A DNA stretch of 64,000 nucleotides from Pseudomonas sp. ok272 (lineage in GTDB: Bacteria; Pseudomonadota; Gammaproteobacteria; Pseudomonadales; Pseudomonadaceae). Position 1 is the first letter of the stretch. Every line of letters starts with the position of its first letter. This document shows, piece after piece, positions 54,025 to 64,000 of the stretch. The translations under genes and the position numbers were made by a program. The notes beneath the pieces are model-generated. The model did no database searches. It had not been told where the DNA came from and saw only the letters and a list, made by a program, of their open reading frames with translations. Where the stretch lies: contig NZ_FOCB01000005.1 in NCBI RefSeq assembly GCF_900109995.1, forward strand, positions 124,001 through 188,000, in the 5' to 3' direction.

Positions 54025-55020
54025 ATGAATTTACGTGTGCCTTCCATTCGCCATGACGATTGCGATGAGCTGGCGGCCCTATGCAAGGCCGGCGGCGACC
54101 CGTTGCGCCTGAATGTATTGCGCGCCCTGGCCAACGATTCGTTTGGTGTACTGGAACTGGCGCAGATCTTTGCCACCGGCCAATCCGGCATGAGCCATCA
54201 CCTCAAGGTGCTCGCCCAGGCCGAGTTGGTGGCCACCCGGCGCGAAGGCAATGCGATTTTTTATCGCCGCGCCCTGCCCCACACCGAACGCCTGGGCGGC
54301 AAGCTGCACACCGCCCTGCTCGAAGAAGTGGACGAACTGACCTTGCCCGGCGACGTCCAGGCACGCATCAGTCAGGTCCACGGACAACGCGCGGCGGCCA
54401 GCCAGGACTTTTTCTCACGGGTGGCGGACAAATTCCGCGCCCAGCAAGACTTGATCGCCGGCCTGGCGCAGTACCGCGAAAGCGTGCTGGCCCTGCTCGA
54501 CAAGCTGAGTTTCAACGAAGGTGCCACGGCGATTGAAGTCGGCCCCGGCGACGGCGGGTTTCTGCCGGAACTGGCGCGCCGCTTCCAGCAAGTCACGGCA
54601 CTGGACAACAGCCCGGCGATGCTGGAGCTGGCGCGCCAGGTGTGCGAGCGCGAAGCGCTGGGCAATGTCAGCCTGCAACTGGCCGACGCCTTGAACGGTG
54701 TCAGCCTGACGGCTGATTGCGTGGTGTTGAACATGGTCTTGCACCATTTCGCCGCACCGGCCGATGCGCTCAAGCACATGGCCGGCTTGCTGCAACCAGG
54801 CGGTAGCCTGCTGGTGACAGAGTTATGCAGTCACAACCAAAGTTGGGCCAGGGAGGCCTGCGGTGATCTTTGGTTGGGGTTTGAACAGGACGATCTGGCC
54901 CGTTGGGCCACCGCTGCGGGACTCGTTCCCGGGGAAAGCCTCTATGTAGGCTTACGTAATGGTTTCCAGATCCAGGTCCGCCATTTTCAGCGGCCATCTG
55001 GCGACACTCACCATCGGTAA
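54025..55020 (+). CDS. ArsR-family regulator fused to a SAM-dependent methyltransferase (SahR type)
   Basis: A 331-residue fusion. Residues about 10-95 form an ArsR winged helix ([21 protein letters not shown]...[30 protein letters not shown]). Residues about 165-320 form a class I methyltransferase fold (VGPGDGG at 172-178; [21 protein letters not shown]). Regulators of this kind beside metK have been described as SahR, which senses S-adenosylhomocysteine and represses genes of the SAM cycle. The methyltransferase domain probably works as the ligand sensor. The gene precedes metK by 20 bases and has a palindromic operator upstream. Confidence 0.88.
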   Translation: MNLRVPSIRHDDCDELAALCKAGGDPLRLNVLRALANDSFGVLELAQIFATGQSGMSHHLKVLAQAELVATRREGNAIFYRRALPHTERLGGKLHTALLEEVDELTLPGDVQARISQVHGQRAAASQDFFSRVADKFRAQQDLIAGLAQYRESVLALLDKLSFNEGATAIEVGPGDGGFLPELARRFQQVTALDNSPAMLELARQVCEREALGNVSLQLADALNGVSLTADCVVLNMVLHHFAAPADALKHMAGLLQPGGSLLVTELCSHNQSWAREACGDLWLGFEQDDLARWATAAGLVPGESLYVGLRNGFQIQVRHFQRPSGDTHHR

Positions 55021-55040
55021 CTACTCAGGAAACCATCGAG

Positions 55041-56231
55041 ATGAGCGAATACTCCCTTTTCACCTCCGAGTCCGTGTCTGAAGGGCATCCGGACAAAATC
55101 GCCGACCAGATTTCTGATGCGGTGCTGGACGCCATCATTGCTGAAGACAAGCACGCCCGTGTGGCCTGCGAGACTCTGGTGAAAACGGGCGTGGCGATCA
55201 TCGCCGGCGAAGTCACCACCACCGCTTGGGTCGACCTGGAACAGATCGTCCGTGACGTGATCACCGACATCGGCTACACCAGCTCCGACGTCGGTTTCGA
55301 CGGTGCGACCTGCGGCGTGATGAACATCATCGGCAAGCAGTCCCCCGACATCAACCAGGGCGTCGACCGTGCCAAGCCTGAAGACCAGGGCGCCGGTGAC
55401 CAGGGCCTGATGTTCGGCTACGCCAGCAACGAGACCGACGTGCTGATGCCAGCACCGATCACCTTCTCCCACCAACTGGTACAGCGCCAGGCCGAAGCCC
55501 GTAAATCCGGCTTGCTGCCATGGCTGCGTCCGGACGCCAAGAGCCAGGTGACCTGCCGTTACGAAGGCGGCAAGGTGGTGGGTATCGACGCCGTCGTGCT
55601 GTCGACCCAGCACAACCCGGAAGTGTCCTATAAAGACCTGCGCGAAGGCGTGATGGAGCTGATCGTCAAGCACGTGCTGCCTGCCGAACTGCTGACCAAG
55701 GACACCCAGTTCCACATCAACCCGACTGGCCAGTTCATCATCGGTGGCCCGGTAGGCGACTGCGGCCTGACCGGTCGCAAGATCATCGTCGACAGCTACG
55801 GCGGCATGGCCCGTCACGGTGGCGGCGCGTTCTCCGGTAAAGATCCGTCCAAGGTTGACCGCTCGGCGGCCTACGCCGGGCGCTACGTGGCCAAGAACAT
55901 CGTTGCGGCCGGCCTGGCCGAGCGTTGCGAGATCCAGGTGTCCTACGCCATCGGTGTCGCTCAGCCGACGTCGATCTCGTTGAACACCTTCGGCACCGGC
56001 AAGATCAGCGATGACAAGATCGTCAAGCTGGTGCGCGAAGTGTTCGACCTGCGCCCTTACGCCATCACCAAGATGCTCGACCTGCTGCACCCGATGTACC
56101 AGGAAACCGCAGCCTACGGCCACTTCGGTCGTACGCCGCAGACCAAGACCGTGGGCAACGACACCTTCACCACGTTCACCTGGGAAAAAACCGACCGCGC
56201 CGACGCCCTGCGCGACGCTGCCGGCCTGTAA
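55041..56231 (+). CDS. metK: S-adenosylmethionine synthetase
   Basis: A 396-residue enzyme that makes SAM from methionine and ATP. Starts with [25 protein letters not shown], with the [12 protein letters not shown] and [19 protein letters not shown] signatures intact. It is co-transcribed with the SahR-type regulator gene and ends at a strong terminator. Confidence 0.98.
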   Translation: MSEYSLFTSESVSEGHPDKIADQISDAVLDAIIAEDKHARVACETLVKTGVAIIAGEVTTTAWVDLEQIVRDVITDIGYTSSDVGFDGATCGVMNIIGKQSPDINQGVDRAKPEDQGAGDQGLMFGYASNETDVLMPAPITFSHQLVQRQAEARKSGLLPWLRPDAKSQVTCRYEGGKVVGIDAVVLSTQHNPEVSYKDLREGVMELIVKHVLPAELLTKDTQFHINPTGQFIIGGPVGDCGLTGRKIIVDSYGGMARHGGGAFSGKDPSKVDRSAAYAGRYVAKNIVAAGLAERCEIQVSYAIGVAQPTSISLNTFGTGKISDDKIVKLVREVFDLRPYAITKMLDLLHPMYQETAAYGHFGRTPQTKTVGNDTFTTFTWEKTDRADALRDAAGL

Positions 56232-56245
56232 GCCTCCCCAGCGAC

Positions 56246-56283
56246 AAAAAAGCCCCGCACGGTTCGCCCTGCGGGGCTTTTTC
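56246..56283 (+). terminator. Intrinsic terminator of metK
   Basis: GCCCCGCA pairs with TGCGGGGC around a short loop and is followed by TTTTTC on the plus strand, with an A-run before the stem, so it may act in both directions. Confidence 0.88.
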
Positions 56284-56353
56284 ATGGCCGCTCGATCGGC
56301 GCCGGACACACCCTGAAAAGCAACCGTGCGCGCACCGCCGACACCCGGTCTAG

Positions 56354-58072
<1,719 letters not shown>

Positions 58073-58170
58073 CCCCCCCAGCGAACCGGTAGCGTGGAAC
58101 CCAAGGGCTGTCGATGCGCTCCAATCGCCCATCGTCATGCCGAATTGATTACGTGTTCAACGGAGCCTTC

Positions 58171-58566
58171 ATGAAACGTCTTGCACCCTTCGCCCTGCTA
58201 GCCCTGTGCAGCGCCTTCGCCGCCCCATTGATGGCGGCCGAGCCCACCCCGGAACTGACCGGCTGCGCCGCCAAGCGCCAGGCCATCAGCCTCCAGATCG
58301 AACAGGCCAAGGCCCACGGCAATGCCGAACAACAAGCCGGCCTGGAAAAAGCCCTGAGCGAAGTCACCGCCCACTGCACCGATGCCTCCCTGAAGAAAGA
58401 ACGGGAGAACAAGGTGCTCGACGCCAAGCACGAAGTCAGCACACGCCAGGCCGACCTCGAAAAGGCCATGAAAAAGGGCGATCCGGACAAGATCAACAAG
58501 CGCAAAGAGAAGCTCGCCGAGTCGCGCAAGGAACTGCAACAAGCGCTGGATGACCTGGACAAGTAA
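58171..58566 (+). CDS. DUF1090 family periplasmic protein
   Basis: A 131-residue exported protein with a signal peptide (MKRLAPFALLALCSAFAAPLMAAEP), an N-terminal Cys-containing segment (LTGCAAKRQAISLQIEQAK) and a long charged helical tail (about residues 60-130). This pattern fits the YqjC-like DUF1090 family, of unknown function. It is monocistronic, with REP copies after it. Confidence 0.87.
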   Translation: MKRLAPFALLALCSAFAAPLMAAEPTPELTGCAAKRQAISLQIEQAKAHGNAEQQAGLEKALSEVTAHCTDASLKKERENKVLDAKHEVSTRQADLEKAMKKGDPDKINKRKEKLAESRKELQQALDDLDK

Positions 58567-58583
58567 AAACCAGATGCACAATC

Positions 58584-58673
58584 TGTGGGAGCGAGCCCGC
58601 TCGCGAAGACGGAGTGTCAGCCGACAGCAATGCTGCCTGATGCCTCGCTATCGCGAGCAGGCTCGCTCCCACA
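58584..58673. repeat. REP pair, inward
   Basis: Facing REP copies between the convergent DUF1090 and cytochrome genes. Confidence 0.9.
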
Positions 58674-58699
58674 GGGTTGCGCGCCAAACGCAAGATGTA

Positions 58700-59149
58700 T
58701 CAGTGATCACGAAACTGCTTATGGCACGCGCTGCACGCGTCTTCGACTTTTTGCACCGCAGGCCCCAGGTTGCTCGCCTTGTAAGGCTGGACCTGGCTGG
58801 CAAGCACCAATTCACCGGTGGCGGTTTCAAGCGTGCGGGCCATTTCCTGGAAGCGGGCCTGTTGCTGCCAGACACCGTCCTTGGCGCTGGTGTGATCTTC
58901 TTCACGCACCTGCGGGAAGTGTTTCCACGGCTCTTTGGACAGCGCGTCGAGCTTGACCGCGCCCTCGGCAAACTTGGCGCCGTCGAACGGCACTCGTCCA
59001 CGCAGCATGCCGCCCAGCTCTTCGCTGGTCTTGAGCATTTGCTTGAAGATCGCCTTGCGCTGGCCCAACGGCGAGTTCGGATCGACGCCGCCGCAGGCAG
59101 ACAGCGCCAGGCAGGCCAGCAATACAACGGAAATTCTTTTAAGAGTCAT
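58700..59149 (-). CDS. Cytochrome c'-like lipoprotein
   Basis: A 149-residue exported protein. It has a lipobox-like N-terminus (LALSACGG, Cys19) and a four-helix cytochrome c' fold with the haem motif CSACH at the extreme C-terminus (VEDACSACHKQFRDH), as in class II cytochromes c. The haem sixth site usually binds NO or CO in this family; function here is unproven. It is divergent from mltA. Confidence 0.88.
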   Translation of the reverse strand: MTLKRISVVLLACLALSACGGVDPNSPLGQRKAIFKQMLKTSEELGGMLRGRVPFDGAKFAEGAVKLDALSKEPWKHFPQVREEDHTSAKDGVWQQQARFQEMARTLETATGELVLASQVQPYKASNLGPAVQKVEDACSACHKQFRDH

Positions 59150-59274
59150 GGTGGCTCACGTCACGGGAAACGGCGGCCAGTATCCTCGCCTGACCTGCAA
59201 AGACCAATAGCCCTATTAACAACAAGGGTTGCCTGAATGGGCTCGCCCCCAGGCAATCGGCAAAGGATGTACCC

Positions 59275-60453
59275 ATGAACAAGCGTTTCAAGGCCTGGCG
59301 CCACACCCTGGCCTGGACCCTCCCTGCGGTTGCCCTGCTGGCAGGCTGCAACGGCGGCGACAACACCAAGCCACAAACCCACGCCATCGCCACGTATACC
59401 AGCGCAACCTGGGATGCGTTGCCGGCGGTTGCCGACAGCGACCTGCTGGCCGGTTTCACCTCGTGGCGCAGCGCGTGCCAACGCCTCAAGGCCGACCCGG
59501 TCTGGGGCCCGACCTGCGCACAGGCGAGCGACGTGCCGCAGGACGCACCGTCCGTGCGCGGTTTTCTCCAGCAACACTTGCAGGTCTACGGCCTGCGCTC
59601 GTCCACGGGCGATGCCAACGGCTTGATCACCGGTTACTACGAGCCGGTGTACCCGGGCAGCCTGGTCCAGACCCCAGCAGCCAACGTGCCGGTCTACGGC
59701 GTGCCGGAGGACATGATCATCGTGTCCCTGGAAAGCCTCTACCCAGAACTCAAGGGCAAACGCCTGCGCGGCCGTCTTGAGGGTCGAGTGCTCAAGCCTT
59801 ACGACGACGCCGCGACCATCGAGACCCAAGGAGTCAAGGCACCGATCGTGGCCTGGCTGACCGACCCGATGGACCTGCAGTTCCTACAGATCCAGGGCTC
59901 GGGCCGGGTGCAAATTGAAGGCGGCCGGCAACTGCGCATCGCCTATGCCGACCAGAACGGCCACCCCTACCGCCCAATCGGCCGCTGGCTGGTGGAACAG
60001 GGCGAGCTGAAGAAAGAAGACGTGACCATGGGCGCCATCAGCGCCTGGGCCAAAGCCCACCCGACACGCATTCCCGAACTGCTGGGGAGCAACCCGAGCT
60101 ACGTATTCTTCACCCGCAACCCCGACAGCAACGAAGGCCCGCGCGGCTCGCTGAACGTACCACTGACCGCCGGCTACAGCGTGGCCGTGGACCGCAAGGT
60201 CATTCCACTGGGCAGTCTGTTGTGGCTGTCCACCACCCGCCCCGACGGCACCACACTGGTACGGCCCGTGGCCGCCCAGGACACCGGCGGCGCAATCACC
60301 GGCGAAGTCCGCGCCGACCTGTTCTGGGGCACCGGCGAAGCCGCTGGAAACCTCGCCGGCGACATGAAACAACAAGGACAGATCTGGATGCTGTGGCCCA
60401 AAGGCATGCCCTTGCCGGCGCTGCCACAGGTGGCGGATAGCGTTAAACCCTGA
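59275..60453 (+). CDS. mltA: Membrane-bound lytic murein transglycosylase A
   Basis: A 392-residue outer-membrane lipoprotein (lipobox LLAGC, Cys23) that cleaves peptidoglycan to 1,6-anhydro-muropeptides. The MltA domain contains GLITGYYEPVYPGS and IQGSGRVQIEGG, and the C-terminal 3D domain VAAQDTGGAITGEVRADLFWGTGEAA carries the catalytic Asp. Standard length for the family. Confidence 0.95.
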   Translation: MNKRFKAWRHTLAWTLPAVALLAGCNGGDNTKPQTHAIATYTSATWDALPAVADSDLLAGFTSWRSACQRLKADPVWGPTCAQASDVPQDAPSVRGFLQQHLQVYGLRSSTGDANGLITGYYEPVYPGSLVQTPAANVPVYGVPEDMIIVSLESLYPELKGKRLRGRLEGRVLKPYDDAATIETQGVKAPIVAWLTDPMDLQFLQIQGSGRVQIEGGRQLRIAYADQNGHPYRPIGRWLVEQGELKKEDVTMGAISAWAKAHPTRIPELLGSNPSYVFFTRNPDSNEGPRGSLNVPLTAGYSVAVDRKVIPLGSLLWLSTTRPDGTTLVRPVAAQDTGGAITGEVRADLFWGTGEAAGNLAGDMKQQGQIWMLWPKGMPLPALPQVADSVKP

Positions 60454-60755
60454 GCCTTGCTTCGCCGGCTGGATAGCCTTCGCCGGCAAGCCGGTCTCGC
60501 TCCCACAATGGATCGAGTACAGCCGCCCGAGACAGGCCGGCTGTCAGGCCGTTTTCGCGACGGTGCGGCGATCCGACAAGCCCACCTGGTCTGAGGCGAA
60601 CACACATCCCGTGTCAGGCCCGGATCCTTGGAGCGAGGCTTGCCCGCGAAGGCGGTAAGCCTGGCGACATCAATGTTGAATGGGCTGGCCTCTTCGCGGG
60701 CAAGCCTCGCTCCTACGGGCTCAACCCAGAGCAAGAGCGAGGCCAGCCGCCAGCC
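60454..60755. other. 302-base mltA-MAPEG spacer
   Basis: Consists of a divergent REP copy (about 60468-60508) and the extended repeat at 60581-60732. No gene is supported. Confidence 0.7.
60581..60732 (-). repeat. Extended REP-containing repeat, copy 2 (inverted partner at 125-277)
   Basis: Reverse-complement counterpart of 125-277. It contains an inward REP pair (60628-60716) and matches the other copy on both flanks beyond the REP cores, for example GGATGTGTGTTCGCC on its minus strand. Confidence 0.75.
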
Positions 60756-61139
60756 TCAGATCGAGACAAAAAAGAAACTGATGATCAACCCCATCCCCAC
60801 GAACCACACGAGCGACCGCAAAATCCCCCAGTCCGCCAGGTAGCAAATGATGTAGAGCAGACGACTGGTGATAAACAGCACCGCCAGCACATTAATCGTC
60901 ACCAACTCCGCGTTACCCGCCAGGTGAGCGACGATCACCGCGGCCGCAAACGCCGGCGTTACTTCGAAGCTATTGAGCTGGGCCGCATGAGCGCGCTTGG
61001 CGAACCCTTCCAGGGTTTGCTCGAACCCCCGGGGGTCACGGTTATGACGAAGACGGTAGCCACCCCCGGCCTTGGCGATACCGATACACAGGTACGGCAG
61101 GAAGATAGCGATCAAGATGCACCACAGAGCAACAGTCAT
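60756..61139 (-). CDS. MAPEG family membrane protein
   Basis: A 127-residue integral membrane protein with about four hydrophobic segments and the MAPEG pattern (GGGYRLRHNRDPRGFEQTLEGFAKRAHAAQLNSFEVTPAFAAAVIVAH). The family includes glutathione-dependent enzymes; bacterial members of this short type (YecN/YjcC-like) are uncharacterised. It lies 24 bases after the EamA gene and is probably co-transcribed with it. Confidence 0.88.
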   Translation of the reverse strand: MTVALWCILIAIFLPYLCIGIAKAGGGYRLRHNRDPRGFEQTLEGFAKRAHAAQLNSFEVTPAFAAAVIVAHLAGNAELVTINVLAVLFITSRLLYIICYLADWGILRSLVWFVGMGLIISFFFVSI

Positions 61140-61163
61140 AGCGAACTCCTTTCTTTTTAGTTG

Positions 61164-62027
61164 TTAGAACTTCATCACCAGCATGCCAATCAGCACCAAC
61201 CCACACGCCAGCAGCCGTGGTCCGCCGAAAGGCTCTTTGAGGTAGCGCATGCCAAACAGCACCACCAGGATCACGCTCACCTCACGCAGCGCCGCCGCCT
61301 CGGCAATCGAGCCCAGCTGCATCGCCCACAGCACCAGAGCGTAACTCAGCAGCACGCAGAATCCGACTGCCAACCCCAGCCGCCACTGCTCACGCCAGAA
61401 CAGCATGAACGCCGGACGCTTGCGCACCAGCGCCAACAGCGGGAATGGCCAGGCACTGAGCAACGTCACCCAGACCAGGTAATCCAGCGGGTGCGACCAG
61501 CGCCGTATCGCCTGGCCGTCGATGAAGGTGTAGCAGCCGATGCACAAACCGATCAGCGCCACCACCGGCAGCATCGACCACGGCAAGCGGTCGCCACCAC
61601 CGCCCTGCCACAACAGGCACAGCATGCCGAACGGGATCAACAGGATGCCCAGGATCTGCTGGGTGCTCAGCACTTCGCCGGCAAAGACCAGCGTCAGCGC
61701 CAACACCACCAACGGCGACAGACCACGCATCAGCGGATAGACCAGGCCCAGGTCGCCGACCCGATAGGCCTGGATCAGCAGGTAGCGATAGAGCAACTCG
61801 AAAGCCGCCGACGCCAGGATCCAGGGCCAGATCTCCACGGGCGGCACGTCAACGAACGGCAGCATCACGGCGACAAACAGCATCGCCACCGAATCCATGC
61901 AGGCCACCACCAGCAAGCGTTCGGCGCTGAACTTGATCAAGGTATTCCAGGCCGCGTGCAACAGCGCCGCCACCAACACTAGAACTGTCGCGAGCACACC
62001 TGTCTCCCCATAGAATTGATTCGCCAT
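61164..62027 (-). CDS. EamA/DMT-family permease
   Basis: A 287-residue inner-membrane transporter with about ten hydrophobic segments and duplicated EamA domains (VAALLHAAWNTLIKFSAERL; YPLMRGLSPLVVLALTLVFAGEVLS; LREVSVILVVLFGMRYLKEPFGGPRLLACGLVL). Start at 62027 was chosen so the protein begins just before the first membrane segment; upstream sequence overlaps the divergent MFS gene. The substrate is unknown. Confidence 0.88.
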   Translation of the reverse strand: MANQFYGETGVLATVLVLVAALLHAAWNTLIKFSAERLLVVACMDSVAMLFVAVMLPFVDVPPVEIWPWILASAAFELLYRYLLIQAYRVGDLGLVYPLMRGLSPLVVLALTLVFAGEVLSTQQILGILLIPFGMLCLLWQGGGGDRLPWSMLPVVALIGLCIGCYTFIDGQAIRRWSHPLDYLVWVTLLSAWPFPLLALVRKRPAFMLFWREQWRLGLAVGFCVLLSYALVLWAMQLGSIAEAAALREVSVILVVLFGMRYLKEPFGGPRLLACGLVLIGMLVMKF

Positions 62028-62184
62028 GCCTGCGCAGCTGTTTATACTGCAACCGAACACGCCGTACTCACTTGCGCACAGACTAATTCCAATAAATGTT
62101 GCTGCTCCCGGCTCTGCATCGAGCGGGAGGCTGGCATGCGTTCGCCTGATCAAAGCGTCAAGACTACCGACAGAGACCTTGCGC

Positions 62185-63354
62185 ATGCCACTGGCCTTGC
62201 TTGCTTTAGCCGTTGCCGCGTTTGGCATCGGCACCACTGAATTCGTAATCATGGGCCTGTTGCCCGATGTCGCCCGCGACCTTGGCGTCAGCATCCCCGA
62301 CGCCGGCCTGCTGATCACCGGCTACGCCCTGGGCGTGGTGTTTGGCGCTCCAATCCTGGCGGTCGGCACCGCCAACATGCCGCGCAAGGCCACCTTGCTC
62401 GGCATGACCCTGATGTTCATCCTCGGCAACGTGCTCTGCGCCCTGGCACCGAACTACGCCACGCTGATGGCCGCGCGGGTGGTCACAGCACTGTGCCATG
62501 GTGCGTTCTTCGGGATTGGCTCGGTGGTGGCCGCCGGACTGGTCGCACCCAACAAGCGCGCCCAGGCGATTGCGCTGATGTTCACCGGCCTGACCCTGGC
62601 CAATGTGCTCGGCGTGCCACTGGGCACCGCGCTGGGCCAATACGCCGGCTGGCGCTCGACCTTTTGGGCGGTGTCGGTGATCGGGGTGATCGCGGCGTTT
62701 GCCCAGTGGCGCTGGTTGCCCAGGCACATCGCCATGGACAAGGCCAACCTGGCCAGTGAGTTCAAGGTGCTGGGCAAGGCCAACGTGCTGCTGGCCCTGG
62801 GCATGAGCGTGCTGGCCTCCACCAGCCTGTTCAGCGTGTTCACCTACATCGCGCCGATCCTGCAGGACATCACCGGCGTCAGCCCCCATGGCGTGACGCT
62901 CATGTTGTTGCTGTTCGGCGTAGGCCTGACGGCAGGCAGCGTGCTCGGCGGCAAGCTGGCCGACAGCCGCCTGCTGCCGTCACTGGTGGGCATGGCCCTG
63001 GCGGTCGTCGTGGTGCTGGCGGCGTTCAGCCAGACCAGCCATTCGGTGATCCCAGCGGCGATCACGCTGGTGCTGTGGGGGATTTTTGCCTTCGCGCTGT
63101 GCCCGATCCTGCAACTGCTGATCATCGACCAGGCCCACGAGGCACCCAACCTGGGCTCGACCCTCAATCAGAGCGCCTTCAACCTGGGCAACGCGGCAGG
63201 CGCCTGGATCGGCGGACTGGTGGTCGCCAGCGGCGCCGACCTGGCTGACCTGCCCTGGACGGGTTCGCTGGTCAGCGGCTTGACCGTGCTGGCGGCGCTG
63301 TTCTTTATCTACCTGCAACGTCGCCGCGCGACCACCACAACGGTCCCCGGCTGA
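62185..63354 (+). CDS. MFS transporter, AraJ/DHA1 type
   Basis: A 389-residue transporter with 12 hydrophobic segments. Starts MPLALLALAVAAFGIGTTEFVIMGLLPDVARDLGVS, the N-terminal signature of AraJ-like sugar/drug exporters; ANMPRKATLLGM is the loop 2-3 motif. The start at 62185 removes an upstream extension with no membrane character. It is divergent from the EamA gene. Confidence 0.9.
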   Translation: MPLALLALAVAAFGIGTTEFVIMGLLPDVARDLGVSIPDAGLLITGYALGVVFGAPILAVGTANMPRKATLLGMTLMFILGNVLCALAPNYATLMAARVVTALCHGAFFGIGSVVAAGLVAPNKRAQAIALMFTGLTLANVLGVPLGTALGQYAGWRSTFWAVSVIGVIAAFAQWRWLPRHIAMDKANLASEFKVLGKANVLLALGMSVLASTSLFSVFTYIAPILQDITGVSPHGVTLMLLLFGVGLTAGSVLGGKLADSRLLPSLVGMALAVVVVLAAFSQTSHSVIPAAITLVLWGIFAFALCPILQLLIIDQAHEAPNLGSTLNQSAFNLGNAAGAWIGGLVVASGADLADLPWTGSLVSGLTVLAALFFIYLQRRRATTTTVPG

Positions 63355-63411
63355 GCCTTGCGCTGGGTTCTTGTGCCGAGGGCGCCATCGTCTTCGGCAC
63401 AAGGACAGCCG

Positions 63412-63816
63412 TCATTCCTGGCCGTCTTCTTCCTGGAACTGATCCTTCACGTACTTGATCTCGGTCCGGCCATGGGGCGCGGGCAGGCCGTCTTCACCCA
63501 GATTGACGAAGACCATTTTCTCCACGGTCAGGATGCTCTTACGGGTGATCTTGTTGCGCACTTCGCACGTCAGGGTGATCGAGGTGCGACCGAACTCGGT
63601 GGCGGTGATCCCCAACTCGATAATGTCGCCCTGGCGCGAGGCGCTGACGAAGTTGATCTCGGAAATGTACTTGGTGACCACGCGCTGGTTGCCCAGTTGG
63701 ACGATGGCGTAGATCGCCGCTTCCTCGTCGATCCAGCGCAGCAGGCTACCGCCGAACAGCGTGCCATTGGGGTTGAGGTCTTCGGGTTTTACCCATTTGC
63801 GGGTGTGGAAGTTCAT
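63412..63816 (-). CDS. Acyl-CoA thioesterase, YciA-like hotdog
   Basis: A 134-residue single-hotdog thioesterase. The catalytic loop LNPNGTLFGGSLLRWIDEEAAIYA has the Asn and Asp of the YciA/BFIT group, and the strand YISEINFVSASRQGDIIELG follows. The ATG at 63816 follows CAGGAG; the longer frame to 63918 has no ribosome site. It is convergent with the MFS gene. Confidence 0.9.
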   Translation of the reverse strand: MNFHTRKWVKPEDLNPNGTLFGGSLLRWIDEEAAIYAIVQLGNQRVVTKYISEINFVSASRQGDIIELGITATEFGRTSITLTCEVRNKITRKSILTVEKMVFVNLGEDGLPAPHGRTEIKYVKDQFQEEDGQE

Positions 63817-63936
63817 GCTCACTCCTGACCATCTTGGCGATTGATGGCGGCCATCATGGCAGACCACACGTCCAGGCTCCATGAGCCTTAGACTATGGTC
63901 CCGATAAGGGAAGTTCATGTAACCGACAGAAACCCT

Positions 63937-63964
63937 TTGGCAGATCAGCCTGGCCCGCTATAAT
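63937..63964 (+). promoter_or_regulatory. Strong sigma70-type promoter at the window end
   Basis: TTGGCA (63937-63942) and TATAAT (63959-63964) are separated by 16 bases, close to the ideal, with only 36 bases of window left. It must drive a plus-strand gene beyond the end. Confidence 0.72.
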
Positions 63965-64000
63965 CGCCCCCGTTTCAAAACGGTCATCTTCACTTGATAC

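Noticed and set aside
63817..64000. A start of the next gene at the right edge.
   Set aside because: Only the promoter can be seen; no ribosome site or start codon occurs before the window ends.

Overview
The window is chromosomal DNA of a fluorescent Pseudomonas (P. fluorescens group). The gene content and order match the choline/carnitine/glycine-betaine locus known from P. aeruginosa, followed by the tkt-epd-pgk-fba / metK neighbourhood. The DNA is GC-rich, and spacers are loaded with the pseudomonad REP element (core GTGGGAGCGAGCCTGCTCGCGA and its reverse complement), mostly as paired copies. No rRNA, tRNA, CRISPR array, prophage, transposase or integrase was seen.

Region 1 (0.6-31.7 kb) is one catabolic island for quaternary amines. 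Choline enters glycine betaine through BetB/BetA under BetI. Carnitine is converted to glycine betaine by CdhA (dehydrogenase), CdhC (cleavage to betainyl-CoA) and CdhB (thioesterase) under CdhR. Uptake uses the CbcXWV ABC transporter with the extra substrate-binding protein CaiX. Glycine betaine is demethylated by the Rieske oxygenase GbcA and its reductase GbcB. Dimethylglycine is demethylated by DgcA/DgcB, with electrons passed to a dedicated ETF (EtfA/EtfB paralogues). A DUF5943 protein and an M19 dipeptidase homologue head that operon. Glycine and serine end-products are handled by LtaE and SdaB. GbdR is the glycine-betaine-responsive activator. Several divergent promoters here carry direct repeats with a GTCG core spaced 20-21 bp, the expected signature of CdhR/GbdR-type AraC regulators.

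Region 2 (32-45 kb) is mixed: an RraA-type aldolase with a TldD/TldE-like pair, an MdtD-type efflux pump, DEAD-box helicase DbpA, a HI0933-type flavoprotein, a YccS-type membrane protein, a solute-binding protein, an ElaA-type acetyltransferase, and a winged-helix protein next to a YgjP-type metalloprotease.

Region 3 (45-56 kb) carries a REC-PAS-GGDEF-EAL protein, then the minus-strand sugar-phosphate cluster tkt-epd-pgk-(two small lipoproteins)-fba. On the plus strand, a SahR-type ArsR/methyltransferase fusion and metK lie behind a 30-bp near-perfect palindrome. Region 4 (56-64 kb) holds ligB, a DUF1090 protein, a cytochrome c', mltA, a MAPEG protein, an EamA permease, an MFS exporter and a hotdog thioesterase. 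The window ends with a strong sigma70-type promoter for a gene outside it.

The most unusual items are non-coding or subtle: a dense cluster of perfect DnaA boxes (3.3-7.8 kb, four of them in a gene-free convergent spacer), the dipeptidase homologue that has lost several metal-ligand residues, the period-21 tandem operators, the SahR palindrome, a long stem-loop upstream of betI, and a 150-bp inverted repeat shared by the two ends of the window.
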